Below, in pieces: positions 53,333-62,954 of a stretch of 64,000 bases of DNA. Source of the stretch: Streptomyces sp. NBC_01669 (lineage in GTDB: Bacteria; Actinomycetota; Actinomycetes; Streptomycetales; Streptomycetaceae). The first letter of the stretch is position 1. The number at the start of each line of letters is the position of its first letter. The position numbers and the translations under genes are program-made. The notes below the pieces were generated by a model that saw only the letters and a list, made by a program, of their open reading frames with translations, was not told where the DNA came from and made no database searches. The stretch covers positions 3,844,001 to 3,908,000 of the forward strand of contig NZ_JAPEQG010000001.1 of the NCBI RefSeq assembly GCF_026339735.1, read 5' to 3'.

Positions 53333-54490
53333 TCAGAGAGAACCGGTCGGGATCTCGTTCAGATAGACGCGCGGCACGCGGCCGCCGATGCGGGTGACGA
53401 TCTCGTACGCGATCGTGCCGGCCGCCTCCGCCCAGTCCTCGGCGCTCGGCTCGCCCCGGTCCCCCGGGCCGAACAGCACCGCGTCGCTGCCCACCTCGAC
53501 GGTGTCCCCGTCGAGATCGACGACGAACTGGTCCATGGCCACCCGGCCCGCGACCCGCCTCCGGGCGCCGCCGACCAGGACCGGGCCGCGCCCGGAGGCG
53601 TGGCGCGGGATGCCGTCCGCGTAGCCGAGCGGGATCAGGCCGAGTGTCGTCTCGGCGGACGTCGTGTAGTGGTGCCCGTAGCTGATGCCGTGCCCGGCCG
53701 GTACCTGCTTGACCAGGGCGACCGACGCGGCGAGCGTCATCACGGGGCGCAGCCCGAAGTCGGCCGGGGTGCCCAGCTCCGGGCTGGGCGAGATGCCGTA
53801 CATGGCGATGCCGGTCCGCACGAGGTCGAAGTGCGACTCGGGGATCGTCAGCGTCGCCGGGGAGTTGGCCATGTGCCGCACCTCGGGTTCGACGCCCGCC
53901 TTCTCCGCGTGCGCGACCATGTCGCGGTACACCGCCAGCTGGGCGGCGATCGACGGATGGCCGGGCTCGTCGGCGCAGGCGAAGTGGGACCAGAGGCCGG
54001 TGACCTTCACCGTGCCCTCGCCCTCGGCGGTGCGGGCGGCGGAGACCAGTTCGGGCCAGTCTGCGGGCTGGCAGCCGTTGCGTCCCAGTCCCGTGTCGGC
54101 CTTGAGCTGGATACGGGCCGGCCGTCCGGCCTCCCGGGCCGCGGCGACGACCTCGCGCAGCGCCCACATGCCGCTGACCGACACATCGATGTCGGCCTCG
54201 ATCGCCTCGCGCCAGGGGCCGCCCGGTGTCCACAGCCAGCACATCACCCGGCCGCCGAGCCCGGCGTCGCGCAGGGCGAGCGCCTCGTGCGGGGTCGCGG
54301 TGCCGAGCCAGGTCGCCCCGGCTTGGAGCGCGGCCCTGGCACAGGGCACCGCCCCGTGCCCGTACGCATCGGATTTGACGACGGCCATGAGTTGCGCGCC
54401 GGCCGCCCGGGCACGCAGAACACGCACGTTGGCGCGCAGTGCTGCGAGGTCGATCTCGGCTCGGGCTCTCAAGGACGCTGTCTCGTTCAT
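53333..54490 (-). CDS. alr: Alanine racemase
   Basis: Makes D-alanine for peptidoglycan. 385 residues, PLP-dependent. The PLP-binding Lys lies in AVVKSDAYGHG near residue 40, the second catalytic residue Tyr in GISYGHHYTTSAETTLGLIPLGYADG, and substrate-pocket RTGIAMYG. ATG 54490 is the normal start for the family. Confidence 0.96.
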   Translation of the reverse strand: MNETASLRARAEIDLAALRANVRVLRARAAGAQLMAVVKSDAYGHGAVPCARAALQAGATWLGTATPHEALALRDAGLGGRVMCWLWTPGGPWREAIEADIDVSVSGMWALREVVAAAREAGRPARIQLKADTGLGRNGCQPADWPELVSAARTAEGEGTVKVTGLWSHFACADEPGHPSIAAQLAVYRDMVAHAEKAGVEPEVRHMANSPATLTIPESHFDLVRTGIAMYGISPSPELGTPADFGLRPVMTLAASVALVKQVPAGHGISYGHHYTTSAETTLGLIPLGYADGIPRHASGRGPVLVGGARRRVAGRVAMDQFVVDLDGDTVEVGSDAVLFGPGDRGEPSAEDWAEAAGTIAYEIVTRIGGRVPRVYLNEIPTGSL

Positions 54491-54650
54491 CGCGCCCAGT
54501 CTCTCAGAGGCGCACGGCAGGACCCTCAGGTGCCGGGTCCGGTCAGCGCCTTTCTTTCGGATCGTGCCGGGCTCGCGGGGTCCGGCCCGATCCGGATGAA
54601 CGGCCCGGGGCGCGTCACCGGTGGCGGCAGCGGTCGCGAGGCCGCTGCTG

Positions 54651-55034
54651 TCACTGATGGCGCAGCTCATGTTCCACGTGGTCGACGAGGACCGGGACAT
54701 GGCTGTGCGGGACGTCCTTCACCGCTGTGACGAGGGTCACCGGCCCGCCCGCACGGACCAGCTCGACCAGCTCCCGCACCGCCGCCGTGTGGGAGGGGTC
54801 GGCGAGTTCGGCGCGGTAGCGGTCCACAAAGTCGTCGTACCGGGTACCGCTGCGGTCCTCGTGGTACCAGGAGCGGAGCTCGTCCGACGGGGTGAGGTCC
54901 TTCAGCCACCGGTCGATCCGGGCCCGGTCCTTGGCGACGCCGCGGGGCCAGAGCCGATCGACGAGGACGCGGGTCCCGTCACCGTCCTCCTGCGGGTCGT
55001 ACACCCGGCGTACGCGTACGGAGTCGCTGCCCAC
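54651..55034 (-). CDS. DUF488 family protein
   Basis: 127 residues from GTG 55034 (AGGAG nine bases upstream). The DUF488 pattern RVLVDRLWPRGVAKDRARIDRWLKDLTPSDELRSWYHED ... YRAEL ... VTLVTAVKDVPHSHVPVLVDHV is complete. Biochemical function is not established for the family. It sits between nnr and alr on the same strand. Confidence 0.88.
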   Translation of the reverse strand: MGSDSVRVRRVYDPQEDGDGTRVLVDRLWPRGVAKDRARIDRWLKDLTPSDELRSWYHEDRSGTRYDDFVDRYRAELADPSHTAAVRELVELVRAGGPVTLVTAVKDVPHSHVPVLVDHVEHELRHQ

Positions 55035-55092
55035 CGTCGACCACTCCTCACCGGCTCTCCTGCGCGGTTCCGTGTCCGCTGCCCAGGATCTC

Positions 55093-56553
55093 TCAGGCCC
55101 GCACGTCACGCCACGCCGCGGGGACCGCGTCCGCGACGTCCTGGGCGGAGACCGGGCCGCCGTCCGAGGCGTGGCGGGCGGCGAGGCCGTGCAGGTAGGC
55201 GCCGGCGGAGGCGGCGTCGCGCGGGTCGAGACCCGCGGCCAGCAGGGAACCGGTCAGCCCGGAGAGGACGTCGCCGCTGCCCGCCGTGGCCAGCCAGGAG
55301 GTGCCGGTCGGGTTGACCCGTACGGGAGCGCGTCCGGTGCCGTCGGCGACCAGGGTCGTCGACCCCTTGAGCAGCACGGTGGAGCGGTAGCGGGCGGCGA
55401 GCTCCCGGACGGCGGCGAGCCGTTCCTCCTCGACCGCCTCGCGCGGGACGCCGAGCAGCGCGGCGGCCTCCCCGGCGTGCGGGGTGAGCACCGTCGGTGC
55501 GGTGCGCGACCGCACGACGGCGGCGTCGAGCAGCCGCAGCCCGTCCGCGTCGACGAGTACCGGAACCTCGGCGTCCAGCACGTCGGCGACCGCCGAGACG
55601 GCGTCCGTACCGTCCCCGAGCCCGGGTCCGACGACCCACGCCTGCACCCGCCCCGCCTTCGACGGCGGGCCCGTGTGGACCAGGGTCTCCGGGTGCCGGG
55701 CGATCACGGCACCGGCGCCCGGTCCGACGTACCGCACCGCGCCCGCACCGCCCCGCAGCGCCCCGCCGACGGCGAGCACCGCCGCGCCCGGATACCGCGC
55801 GGATCCGGCAACGATGCCGACGACGCCACGCCGGTACTTGTCGCTCTCGCTGCCGGGAACGGGCAGCAGAGCGGCGACATCGGCGTACTGCAGCGCCTCC
55901 AGATCGGGTACGCCGGGCAGCTCGTCGCCGAGCCCGATGTCGACGAGGTGCAGCGCGCCCGCCAGGTCGGCGGCCGGGTCGATGAGCAGCCCCGGCTTGT
56001 ACGCACCGAAGGTGACCGTCGCATCGGCCCGCACGGCGTCGCCGAGCACCTCCCCGGTGTCCGCCTCGACGCCGCTGGGCAGGTCGACGGCGAGAATCGG
56101 CGCCCCGGTCGCCTGGTAGGCGCGCACCAGCGCGGCCGCGTCCGGGCGCAACCCGCCGCGCCCACCGATGCCGGTGATGCCGTCGACCACCAGATCGACA
56201 CGGCCGATCCGGTCCGTGCCCACCTGCGCCGCATCCTCCGCCAGCCCGCCCGCCGCGCGGAGGGCCGCGACCCCGCCCTCGTGGGCGCGGTCCGGCGAGG
56301 TCAGCAGCGCGCGGACGCCCGCGCCGCGCCGGGCCAGCCGGGCACCCGCGTACAGCGCGTCGCCGCCGTTGTCGCCGCTGCCGACGAGCAGGACGACCCG
56401 GGACCCGTACACGCGGCCATTGCGCCGCAGCAGATCGCCGCAGGCCACGGCGAGTCCCGCGGCGGCCCGCTGCATCAGGGCGCCCTCCGGCAGCCGTGCC
56501 ATCAGGGCACGCTCGGCGGCCCGTACGGTCTTCACGCTGTACGCAGTTCGCAT
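55093..56553 (-). CDS. nnr: Bifunctional NAD(P)HX epimerase / ADP- or ATP-dependent dehydratase
   Basis: Repairs hydrated NAD(P)H. 486 residues: N-terminal YjeF epimerase domain (about 1-210; VLLVGSGDNGGDALYAGARL, DLVVDGITGIGGRG) and C-terminal ribokinase-like dehydratase domain (KYRRGVVGIVAGSARYPGAAVL, TPHAGEAAALLG, LATAGSGDVLSGLTGSLLAAG). It begins 4 bp after acpS ends, so the two are co-transcribed. Confidence 0.95.
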   Translation of the reverse strand: MRTAYSVKTVRAAERALMARLPEGALMQRAAAGLAVACGDLLRRNGRVYGSRVVLLVGSGDNGGDALYAGARLARRGAGVRALLTSPDRAHEGGVAALRAAGGLAEDAAQVGTDRIGRVDLVVDGITGIGGRGGLRPDAAALVRAYQATGAPILAVDLPSGVEADTGEVLGDAVRADATVTFGAYKPGLLIDPAADLAGALHLVDIGLGDELPGVPDLEALQYADVAALLPVPGSESDKYRRGVVGIVAGSARYPGAAVLAVGGALRGGAGAVRYVGPGAGAVIARHPETLVHTGPPSKAGRVQAWVVGPGLGDGTDAVSAVADVLDAEVPVLVDADGLRLLDAAVVRSRTAPTVLTPHAGEAAALLGVPREAVEEERLAAVRELAARYRSTVLLKGSTTLVADGTGRAPVRVNPTGTSWLATAGSGDVLSGLTGSLLAAGLDPRDAASAGAYLHGLAARHASDGGPVSAQDVADAVPAAWRDVRA

Positions 56554-56557
56554 ACGG

Positions 56558-56938
56558 TCAACCTTCCGCGATCACCACGGCCGACGCCACCCCCGCATCA
56601 TGGCTCAGCGAGACGTGCCAGTGCCGTACGCCCCGCTCGGCGGCACAGGCGGCGACGCTGCCGCGGACCCGCAGCCGGGGCCGCCCGCTGTCCTCGACGT
56701 ACACCTCGGCGTCCGTCCACAGCAGCCCGCCCGGCGCGCCGAGGGCCTTCGCGACGGCTTCCTTGGCGGCGAACCTGGCGGCCAGCGAGGCGATACCGCG
56801 CCGCTCACCGCTGGGCAGCAGCAACTCCCGTTCCAGGAAAAGCCGCTGAGCCAGATGCGGCGTACGCTCCAGCGCCGCACCGAACCGTTCGATCTCCGCC
56901 ACATCGATCCCGACCCCGATGATCACGCGCTCACTCAC
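56558..56938 (-). CDS. acpS: Holo-[acyl-carrier-protein] synthase
   Basis: Transfers 4'-phosphopantetheine from CoA to acyl carrier protein. 126 residues with the two metal/CoA motifs GIGVDIAEI-type (GVGIDVAEIERF) and FAAKEAVAKALG, and VSLSHDAGVASAVV at the end. It lies 12 bp after glmS and 4 bp before nnr. Confidence 0.96.
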   Translation of the reverse strand: MSERVIIGVGIDVAEIERFGAALERTPHLAQRLFLERELLLPSGERRGIASLAARFAAKEAVAKALGAPGGLLWTDAEVYVEDSGRPRLRVRGSVAACAAERGVRHWHVSLSHDAGVASAVVIAEG

Positions 56939-56950
56939 TCATTCTTCGAC

Positions 56951-58798
56951 TCACTCGACGGTCACGGACTTCGCCAGATTGCGCGGCTGGTCCACCTCGT
57001 TGCCGCGGGCGGTGGCCAGTTCGCAGGCGAAGACCTGCAGGGGCACGGTCGCCACCAGCGGCTGAAGCAGCGTAGGCGCAGCGGGGATCCAGATCAGATG
57101 ATCAGCGTACGGAACGACCGCCTCGTCGCCCTCCTCGGCGATGACGATGGTGCGGGCGCCGCGGGCCCGGATCTCCTGGATGTTCGACACGATCTTTTCG
57201 TGGAGCACCGAACGCCCGCGCGGCGACGGCACGACCACGACGACCGGCAGATCGTCCTCGATCAGCGCGATCGGCCCGTGCTTGAGCTCGCCGGCGGCGA
57301 AGCCCTCGGCGTGCATGTAGGCGAGTTCCTTGAGCTTCAACGCCCCTTCGAGGGCGACCGGATAACCGACGTGGCGCCCCAGGAAGAGGACGGTGTTCTT
57401 GTGCGCGAGCGAACGGGCCAGCGCCCGCACCGGCTCCATGGTCTCCAGGACCCGTTCGACCTGCCCGGGAACCTCGGAGAGCTGCCGGACGACGGTCCGG
57501 ATCTCGTCGCCCCACTTCGTACCGCGGGTCTGGCCGAGATACAGGGCGACGAGGTAGCAGGCGACGAGCTGCGTCAGAAACGCCTTGGTCGAGGCGACGG
57601 CGACCTCCGGCCCGGCGTGCGTGTACAGCACCGCGTCGGACTCGCGCGGAATGGTCGACCCGTTCGTATTGCAGATCGCGAGGACCTTCGCCCCCTGCTC
57701 GCGGGCGTGCCGCAGTGCCATCAGCGTGTCCATCGTCTCGCCGGACTGGGAGATCGCGATGACGAGGGTGCGCTGGTCGAGGATCGGGTCGCGGTATCGG
57801 AACTCGCTGGCGAGCTCCGTCTCGCAGGGCAGCCTGGTCCAGTGCTCGATGGCGTACTTGGCGATCATCCCGGCGTGGTACGCGGTCCCGCAGGCCACGA
57901 CGACGACCTTGTCGACCTCCCGGAGCACGCTCGGCGCGATGCGCACCTCGTCGAGGTGGAGCGCGCCCGAGCCGTCGATCCGCCCGAGGAGCGTGTCGGC
58001 CACGGCCTTCGGCTGCTCGGCGATCTCCTTGAGCATGAAGTAGTCGTAGCCACCCTTCTCGGCGGCGGAGGCGTCCCAGTCCACGTGGTACTTACGGACC
58101 TCGGCGGGCTGTCCGTCGAAGTCGGTGACCGTGACGGACTCCCGGCGCAGCTCGACGACCTGATCCTGCCCCAGCTCGATCGCGGACCGGGTGTGCGCGA
58201 TGAACGCGGCCACATCGGAGGCCAGGAACGCCTCCCCCTCCCCGACCCCGACCACGAGCGGTGAGTTCCGCCGGGCTCCCACCACCACATCCGGCTCATC
58301 GGCATGCACGGCAACCAGGGTGAACGCCCCTTCGAGCTGCCGGCAGACCTGTCGCATCGCCTCTGCCGGGTCACCGGTCGACGAGTACGCCTCGGCGAGC
58401 AGATGGGCGACGACCTCGGTGTCGGTCTCGGACGCCAGATCGTGCCCGCGCTCGGCGAGTTCGGCGCGCAGCCCGGCGAAGTTCTCGATGATTCCGTTGT
58501 GCACGACGGCGACGCGGCCCGCGTTGTCGAGGTGCGGGTGGGCGTTGGCATCGGTGGGCCCGCCGTGGGTGGCCCACCGGGTGTGCCCGATCCCGGTGGT
58601 CCCGGCCGGAAGGGGCTGTTCGACCAGCGCCTTCTCCAGATTGACGAGTTTGCCGGCCTTCTTCGTGGAGGCCAGCCCGCCGTCCGCGAGAACGGCGACA
58701 CCCGCGGAGTCGTACCCGCGGTATTCGAGGCGCTTCAGCCCTGCGACGACAACATCAAGCGCGGACTGCCCACCGACGTACCCGACGATTCCACACAT
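56951..58798 (-). CDS. glmS: Glutamine-fructose-6-phosphate aminotransferase (isomerising)
   Basis: First step toward UDP-GlcNAc. 615 residues. N-terminal nucleophile Cys2 in MCGIVGYVGG, glutaminase domain to about 230 (HTRWATHGGPTDANAHPH), then two SIS domains (SQSGETMDTLMAL; FLGRHVGYPVALEGALKLKELAYMHAEGF). The C-terminal LAKSVTVE is standard. AAAGGA precedes ATG 58798. No glmS ribozyme is recognisable upstream; a dispersed repeat lies there instead. Confidence 0.97.
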   Translation of the reverse strand: MCGIVGYVGGQSALDVVVAGLKRLEYRGYDSAGVAVLADGGLASTKKAGKLVNLEKALVEQPLPAGTTGIGHTRWATHGGPTDANAHPHLDNAGRVAVVHNGIIENFAGLRAELAERGHDLASETDTEVVAHLLAEAYSSTGDPAEAMRQVCRQLEGAFTLVAVHADEPDVVVGARRNSPLVVGVGEGEAFLASDVAAFIAHTRSAIELGQDQVVELRRESVTVTDFDGQPAEVRKYHVDWDASAAEKGGYDYFMLKEIAEQPKAVADTLLGRIDGSGALHLDEVRIAPSVLREVDKVVVVACGTAYHAGMIAKYAIEHWTRLPCETELASEFRYRDPILDQRTLVIAISQSGETMDTLMALRHAREQGAKVLAICNTNGSTIPRESDAVLYTHAGPEVAVASTKAFLTQLVACYLVALYLGQTRGTKWGDEIRTVVRQLSEVPGQVERVLETMEPVRALARSLAHKNTVLFLGRHVGYPVALEGALKLKELAYMHAEGFAAGELKHGPIALIEDDLPVVVVVPSPRGRSVLHEKIVSNIQEIRARGARTIVIAEEGDEAVVPYADHLIWIPAAPTLLQPLVATVPLQVFACELATARGNEVDQPRNLAKSVTVE

Positions 58799-58980
58799 AA
58801 TGATCCTTTCGTGGTCGCCCTCCCCTCGCTTGGCATCGTCGCAGAAGGGGCGCGGGGCGGCCGGGATCATTCGTCGGCGGAGTCGCTGCAATCCTCTGCG
58901 AGCGGCAGCCCCAGGTCCGCAGTTCGGCGCACCGGCACCCACGGGAGCGCGCAACTCGCGGCGCCCGGCCCGAGTAGCGG

Positions 58981-59073
58981 ACGCGGTCTGGTGCGTGCGA
59001 TTCCAAGGCGGCGGGATGCCCTCGGACGGGGTCTCCCCTGCTCGAACGAAGCCGAGAGCTCGGGGAAGGAGCT
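58981..59073 (-). repeat. Dispersed Streptomyces repeat, copy B
   Basis: The reverse complement matches copy A (26431-26520) at most positions, including GAGCAGGGGAGACC and the CCGAGCTCTCGGCTTCGTTC arm. It lies between glmS and cutC, upstream of glmS on the same strand. Confidence 0.75.
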
Positions 59074-59149
59074 ACGAGGACATTTCGGCAACGCGGGAAG
59101 CGTGCGCGCCAGGGCGTGGCCGCCCGGTCAGAGGTCACCCGACAGGCTC

Positions 59150-59905
59150 TCAGCCCTGCGCCCCCACCGCCCGCCGTGCCTCGGCCACCACGTCGGGATC
59201 GGTGACGAAATGGGTGTCCTGCTCGGCCGACGCACCCCCGGCGCCGAGCGGTACCCAGCCGCCGCCACGCCTGGGCAGCGCCCTGGTCTTGGCGGAGAGG
59301 TGGACGGCGGCGGCTCCGGCGGAGGTCAGGGCCGGGATGTCGGCGGGGCGCACCCCGCCGCCGGCCATCACCTGCACCCCGGGTGCGGCGGCGGCCATCG
59401 CGGCGATCGCCTCCAGCCCCTCGGCCGCGGTGGGGGCGCCGCCCGAGGTGAGGACCCGGGTGAGGCCGAGCGAGGGCAGCAGTGCGGCGGTGGCCACCGG
59501 GTCGGCGGACTGGTCGATGGCGCGGTGCAGGGTGATGTCCACCGGGCGGCCCGAGGCACGGGCCGCTTCGGCAAGCCGGGCGACCGCCACGGTGTCCAGG
59601 GCGCCGTCGGCGGTCAGCGCGCCGATCACGACGCCGGAGGCGCCGGAGGCGATGACGGACCGCACCTCGGCGGCCATCAGCGCGATCTCCTCGGCATCAT
59701 GGACGAAGTCGCCGGGCCGGCACCTGACCAGCACCTGCACCGGCAGCCCCTCCCCGGCGACCGCCTCCACCAGGGCTGCCGACGGCGTCAGGCCGCCCAA
59801 CTCCAGGGCGACGCAGAGCTCGACCCGGTCGGCGCCGTTCTCCCGGGCGGCGCGGGCGCCGGCCGGTGAGGTGACGGCGATCTCCAAGGCAGGACGTGCG
59901 GTCAC
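59150..59905 (-). CDS. cutC: CutC-family protein
   Basis: 251-residue TIM-barrel protein of the CutC family, first linked to copper homeostasis but of unproved activity. Signature ALEIAVTSPAGARAARENGADRVELCVALELGGLTPS, then VLVRCRPGDFVHDAEEI, DITLHRAIDQ and LTSGGAPTAAEGL. GTG 59905 overlaps the M81 peptidase stop by four bases, so the two are coupled. Its position in a peptide-uptake locus fits a metabolic rather than a copper role. Confidence 0.9.
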   Translation of the reverse strand: MTARPALEIAVTSPAGARAARENGADRVELCVALELGGLTPSAALVEAVAGEGLPVQVLVRCRPGDFVHDAEEIALMAAEVRSVIASGASGVVIGALTADGALDTVAVARLAEAARASGRPVDITLHRAIDQSADPVATAALLPSLGLTRVLTSGGAPTAAEGLEAIAAMAAAAPGVQVMAGGGVRPADIPALTSAGAAAVHLSAKTRALPRRGGGWVPLGAGGASAEQDTHFVTDPDVVAEARRAVGAQG

Positions 59906-61425
59906 TCGTCGTCCCCGGTCAGCGGCTGGTCGGAGGCGGGAATGATGCGGGCCGACAAGTCCGGGTCGGCCATCTCGCGGTCGAAGGGGAACATCGGGCG
60001 GCGGATGCGGTCGTGGCCCAGGCGTACCAGGTCCTGGTCCACACCGCCGGGGGTGAGCGCCATCTTCCAGCCGACCGACATGTCGAAGAGTTCGGGCTCC
60101 AGGTAGCCGATCTTCACGATCACGATGTCGGCGCCGCGCGGGTCGAGGTCCAGGTCGGTGAAGTCGTGCTCGTGGTGGTAGGGCTTGCGCAGCTTGGTGA
60201 GGATCGCGTACACGCTGCCGACCCGGATGACGACCTCGGTCTCGGCGTCGCGGTCGCCGTGCCGGATGGCGTGCACCACACCGGTCAGGGTGACCGGGCC
60301 CGCGTGCCGGTCGTCCACCTCGGCACCGGCGGTGACCGTGACGGTGGCGCCGACACCGGCGGCGACGGCGGTCTCGACGGCGGCCGGTCCGGGCACCGAG
60401 GCGTAGATGACAGTCGGGCCGTCGTCCTTCTGGAACTCCGGGCGGGTCAGCAGCCGGGTCAGACCCCAGGTCACGTCGCCGGCGCCGCCGGCGGTCGGGT
60501 TGTCCCCGGTGTCGCTGATGAAGTACGGGCGCTGGTCGGAGGCCAGGGCCTCGTCCAGGATGCCGTCGAAGGTGCCGGTCGGGGCGACGAAGTCGAAGTC
60601 GTCGCGGGCCTTCCAGAAGCCCTGGGCCAGGCGCTCGGAACCGGCCGACACGACGGCCCGGTCGGTGCCGGTGACCACCACCACGGCGCGGTTGCGCGGT
60701 TCGTCGGCCCAGGCGTAGCCGACCCATATCGCGGCGTCGATCACGCCGTCCATGGCCTCGACCTCGTCCACGGCCGCGTACACGCTCCTGGCCGGCTCGA
60801 TCCGGGTGGAGGTCTGCTCGCCGGCCAGCAGCACCGGCACCGGCACCCAGGCCTTGACCGGACGGGGCGCGCCGGAGACCAGCAGGTCCACCAGGTTGCG
60901 GACGGCCCGCTCCTTGGTCTCCATGTGGTCCTCGTGCGGGGCCATCCGGTAGCAGGTGATCAGGTCGCTGCCGTGGGCGAGTTCGCGGGAGACGTTGCCG
61001 TGCAGGTCCATCGAGGTGGAGATGATCACGTCGGGGCCGACGGTGGCACGGATGCGCTCCAGCAGCACCGCCTCGGCGTCGTCGATGCCCTCCACGGTCA
61101 TGGCGCCGTGGATGTCGTACCAGAGGCCGTCCGGCTTGGGCAGCGCGGCGAGCCGTTCGATCAGCTCATCGGTCAGTTCGGCCCAGGCGGCGGCGGTGAC
61201 GGTACCGCCCGGCAGCGACTTGCCGACCAGGGCGCCGTGCCAGTCGGCCGCCTCCCGCAGTTCCTCACCGGGGGTCAGGAAGGGGTAGCGGTCCAGCACT
61301 TCGGCGCCGCGCGAGGGGTGGAAGGCGGGGGCCTGGGTGCGAGCGGGAGAGAAGGTGGACGACTCGATGCCGAGTCCGGCTATGGCGATGACCGGGCGGG
61401 CTGCGGCGGTGCGGGATTGCGACAT
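59902..61425 (-). CDS. M81 family (MlrC-like) metallopeptidase
   Basis: 507 residues. MlrC-type domains: N-terminal AIAGLGIESSTFSP, DIHGAMTVEG (metal His), STSMDLHGNVS and CYRMAPHEDHMETKERA, then a C-terminal MlrC domain (SDTGDNPTAGGAGDVTWGL). MlrC of microcystin degraders cleaves linear peptides; relatives act on unusual peptides or small cyclic substrates. It lies between the ROK regulator (23 bp upstream) and cutC (overlapping). It probably processes what the ABC system imports. Confidence 0.88.
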   Translation of the reverse strand: MSQSRTAAARPVIAIAGLGIESSTFSPARTQAPAFHPSRGAEVLDRYPFLTPGEELREAADWHGALVGKSLPGGTVTAAAWAELTDELIERLAALPKPDGLWYDIHGAMTVEGIDDAEAVLLERIRATVGPDVIISTSMDLHGNVSRELAHGSDLITCYRMAPHEDHMETKERAVRNLVDLLVSGAPRPVKAWVPVPVLLAGEQTSTRIEPARSVYAAVDEVEAMDGVIDAAIWVGYAWADEPRNRAVVVVTGTDRAVVSAGSERLAQGFWKARDDFDFVAPTGTFDGILDEALASDQRPYFISDTGDNPTAGGAGDVTWGLTRLLTRPEFQKDDGPTVIYASVPGPAAVETAVAAGVGATVTVTAGAEVDDRHAGPVTLTGVVHAIRHGDRDAETEVVIRVGSVYAILTKLRKPYHHEHDFTDLDLDPRGADIVIVKIGYLEPELFDMSVGWKMALTPGGVDQDLVRLGHDRIRRPMFPFDREMADPDLSARIIPASDQPLTGDDE

Positions 61426-61448
61426 GGCTCCTCGTAGGGGGTGGGGCG

Positions 61449-62669
61449 TCAGGCGTGGCGGGGCGCCGGGGCGCGGAATTGGTCGGTGCCGCCGACCTCG
61501 CGCAGCGCGAGGGCCAGGGCGCGCTGCAGGGCGAACTGCCCGGCGCCGACCAGACCTGCGTCGGCGCCCAGGCTGGCCCGCTCGATGGTGAGGTGTTGGG
61601 TGACCAGCGGGTGGCAGCTCTCGTAGAGCTGGCTGCGCACGGCGGCGACGAACGGCTCCAGGGTGGAGAGAATGCCGCCGAGGTAGACCGCGTCCGGGTT
61701 GAAGAAGTTGACGTTGGCGGCGAGCACTTGGCCCAGGTAGTCGCCGGCCCTGCGGACCGCGCGGGTGGCCTCCGGGTCGGCGTCGACGGCCAGCCTGGCC
61801 ACGTCCTCGGTGCTGCTGACGTCGGCCCCGCGCTCGCGCAGGATGCGGACCAGGGCGGCGCCGGACGCCACGGTTTCCAGGCAGCCGGTGTTGCCGCAGG
61901 AACAGGGAATGTCTGCGCCGCCGTCGATCCGGATGTGGGTGATGTCACCGGCCGCGCCGGTGGCGCCCCGGTAGAGACGTCCGTCGGCGATGACGCCGGC
62001 GCCGATCGCGGAGCCGATCTTCACCATGATCGTCTGCCGGTGCTCGGCGGGCCGTACGGTGTGCTCGCCGATCGCCATGCAGTTGGCGTCGTTGTCCACG
62101 GCGGCAGGGACACCGAAGCGTTCCTCCAGCCAGGCGGTGACCGGGAAACGGTTCCAGCCCGGCATCCGGGACGGCAGGACGACCGAGCCCGACGCGATGT
62201 CCACCGGCCCGGGCAGCGAGAGCCCGACCCCGCGCAGCCGGCCGCGGCCGCGCTGCTCGGCCAGCACCTCCAGGGTCTCGGCGAGTCGGGGCAGGGCCGC
62301 CTCGGGGCCGTCGGCGATCACGAAGGGGACGGTCGAGACATCGGTCAGACCGCCGCCGGGCAGCACCACACCGATCCGGGCATGCCGGCCGCCGAGGTCG
62401 GCGGCGACGGCGAACTCGTCGTTGCTTCCCAGTCTCAGCACTTTGCGGGGGCGCCCGCCGGTGGAGGACTGGGTGCCCTCCTCGGCGATCAGCCCGCGCT
62501 CCACCAGATGGGCCACGGTGAGAGAGATGGTGGAGGCTGCGGCCCCCAGCAGTCCGGCGAGTTCGGCGCGTGACGAGGCCTGGCCCGATGCGACGAGTTC
62601 CAGGACCCGCGCGGCGAGGGCCGGTGTGCCTTTCGCGGCCTTGCGGTCCCATGCACTTATTTCAGTCAT
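61449..62669 (-). CDS. ROK-family transcriptional regulator
   Basis: 406 residues. Winged HTH at about 13-75 (GQASSRAELAGLLGAAASTISLTVAHLVERGL), followed by a ROK sugar-kinase fold with the zinc site CSCGNTGCLETVASG. ATG 62669 is chosen because the extra upstream residues look non-coding. Such regulators bind a sugar or sugar-derived ligand. A palindromic AGTAACTT element occurs just upstream of this gene and again near the divergent binding protein. Confidence 0.9.
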   Translation of the reverse strand: MTEISAWDRKAAKGTPALAARVLELVASGQASSRAELAGLLGAAASTISLTVAHLVERGLIAEEGTQSSTGGRPRKVLRLGSNDEFAVAADLGGRHARIGVVLPGGGLTDVSTVPFVIADGPEAALPRLAETLEVLAEQRGRGRLRGVGLSLPGPVDIASGSVVLPSRMPGWNRFPVTAWLEERFGVPAAVDNDANCMAIGEHTVRPAEHRQTIMVKIGSAIGAGVIADGRLYRGATGAAGDITHIRIDGGADIPCSCGNTGCLETVASGAALVRILRERGADVSSTEDVARLAVDADPEATRAVRRAGDYLGQVLAANVNFFNPDAVYLGGILSTLEPFVAAVRSQLYESCHPLVTQHLTIERASLGADAGLVGAGQFALQRALALALREVGGTDQFRAPAPRHA

Positions 62670-62674
62670 GTACG

Positions 62675-62683
62675 AAGTAACTT
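62675..62683. promoter_or_regulatory. Candidate ROK operator, site 1
   Basis: AAGTAACTT, a palindrome with a central A, 6 bp upstream of the ROK gene start; its AGTAACTT core recurs at 62840. Confidence 0.45.
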
Positions 62684-62839
62684 CCGCAACGGTGTGTGTG
62701 GCGAAGACAATACGCCCGCGCTTGGCGCGGGGGAACAGCTCCGCGAAGGAAGTGAGCCATACCTGAAACCCATTCAATCCACCCAAATTCACCCAAAGGA
62801 GAGGGGGGATCGGAGCGAGTGGGCTTTTTTCGGAGGTGC

Positions 62840-62850
62840 AGTAACTTACT
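62840..62850. promoter_or_regulatory. Candidate ROK operator, site 2
   Basis: AGTAA-C-TTACT palindrome (62840-62850) followed by TTTTTACTAA. It is in the AT-rich promoter region of the divergent binding-protein gene and shares AGTAACTT with site 1. Confidence 0.5.
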
Positions 62851-62954
62851 TTTTACTAATTCTTGTTTGTTTCTTCGGCGTGTCCGACGTTAGCTGTCGT
62901 GAACGCAGTGCCGGTCCCGGGACACATACGGGTCCTTTCACTCTGAGGAGAGTC

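Noticed and set aside
58799..59149. Possible glmS ribozyme or riboswitch upstream of glmS
   Set aside because: No recognisable ribozyme core; most of the gap is the dispersed repeat and GC-rich spacer.
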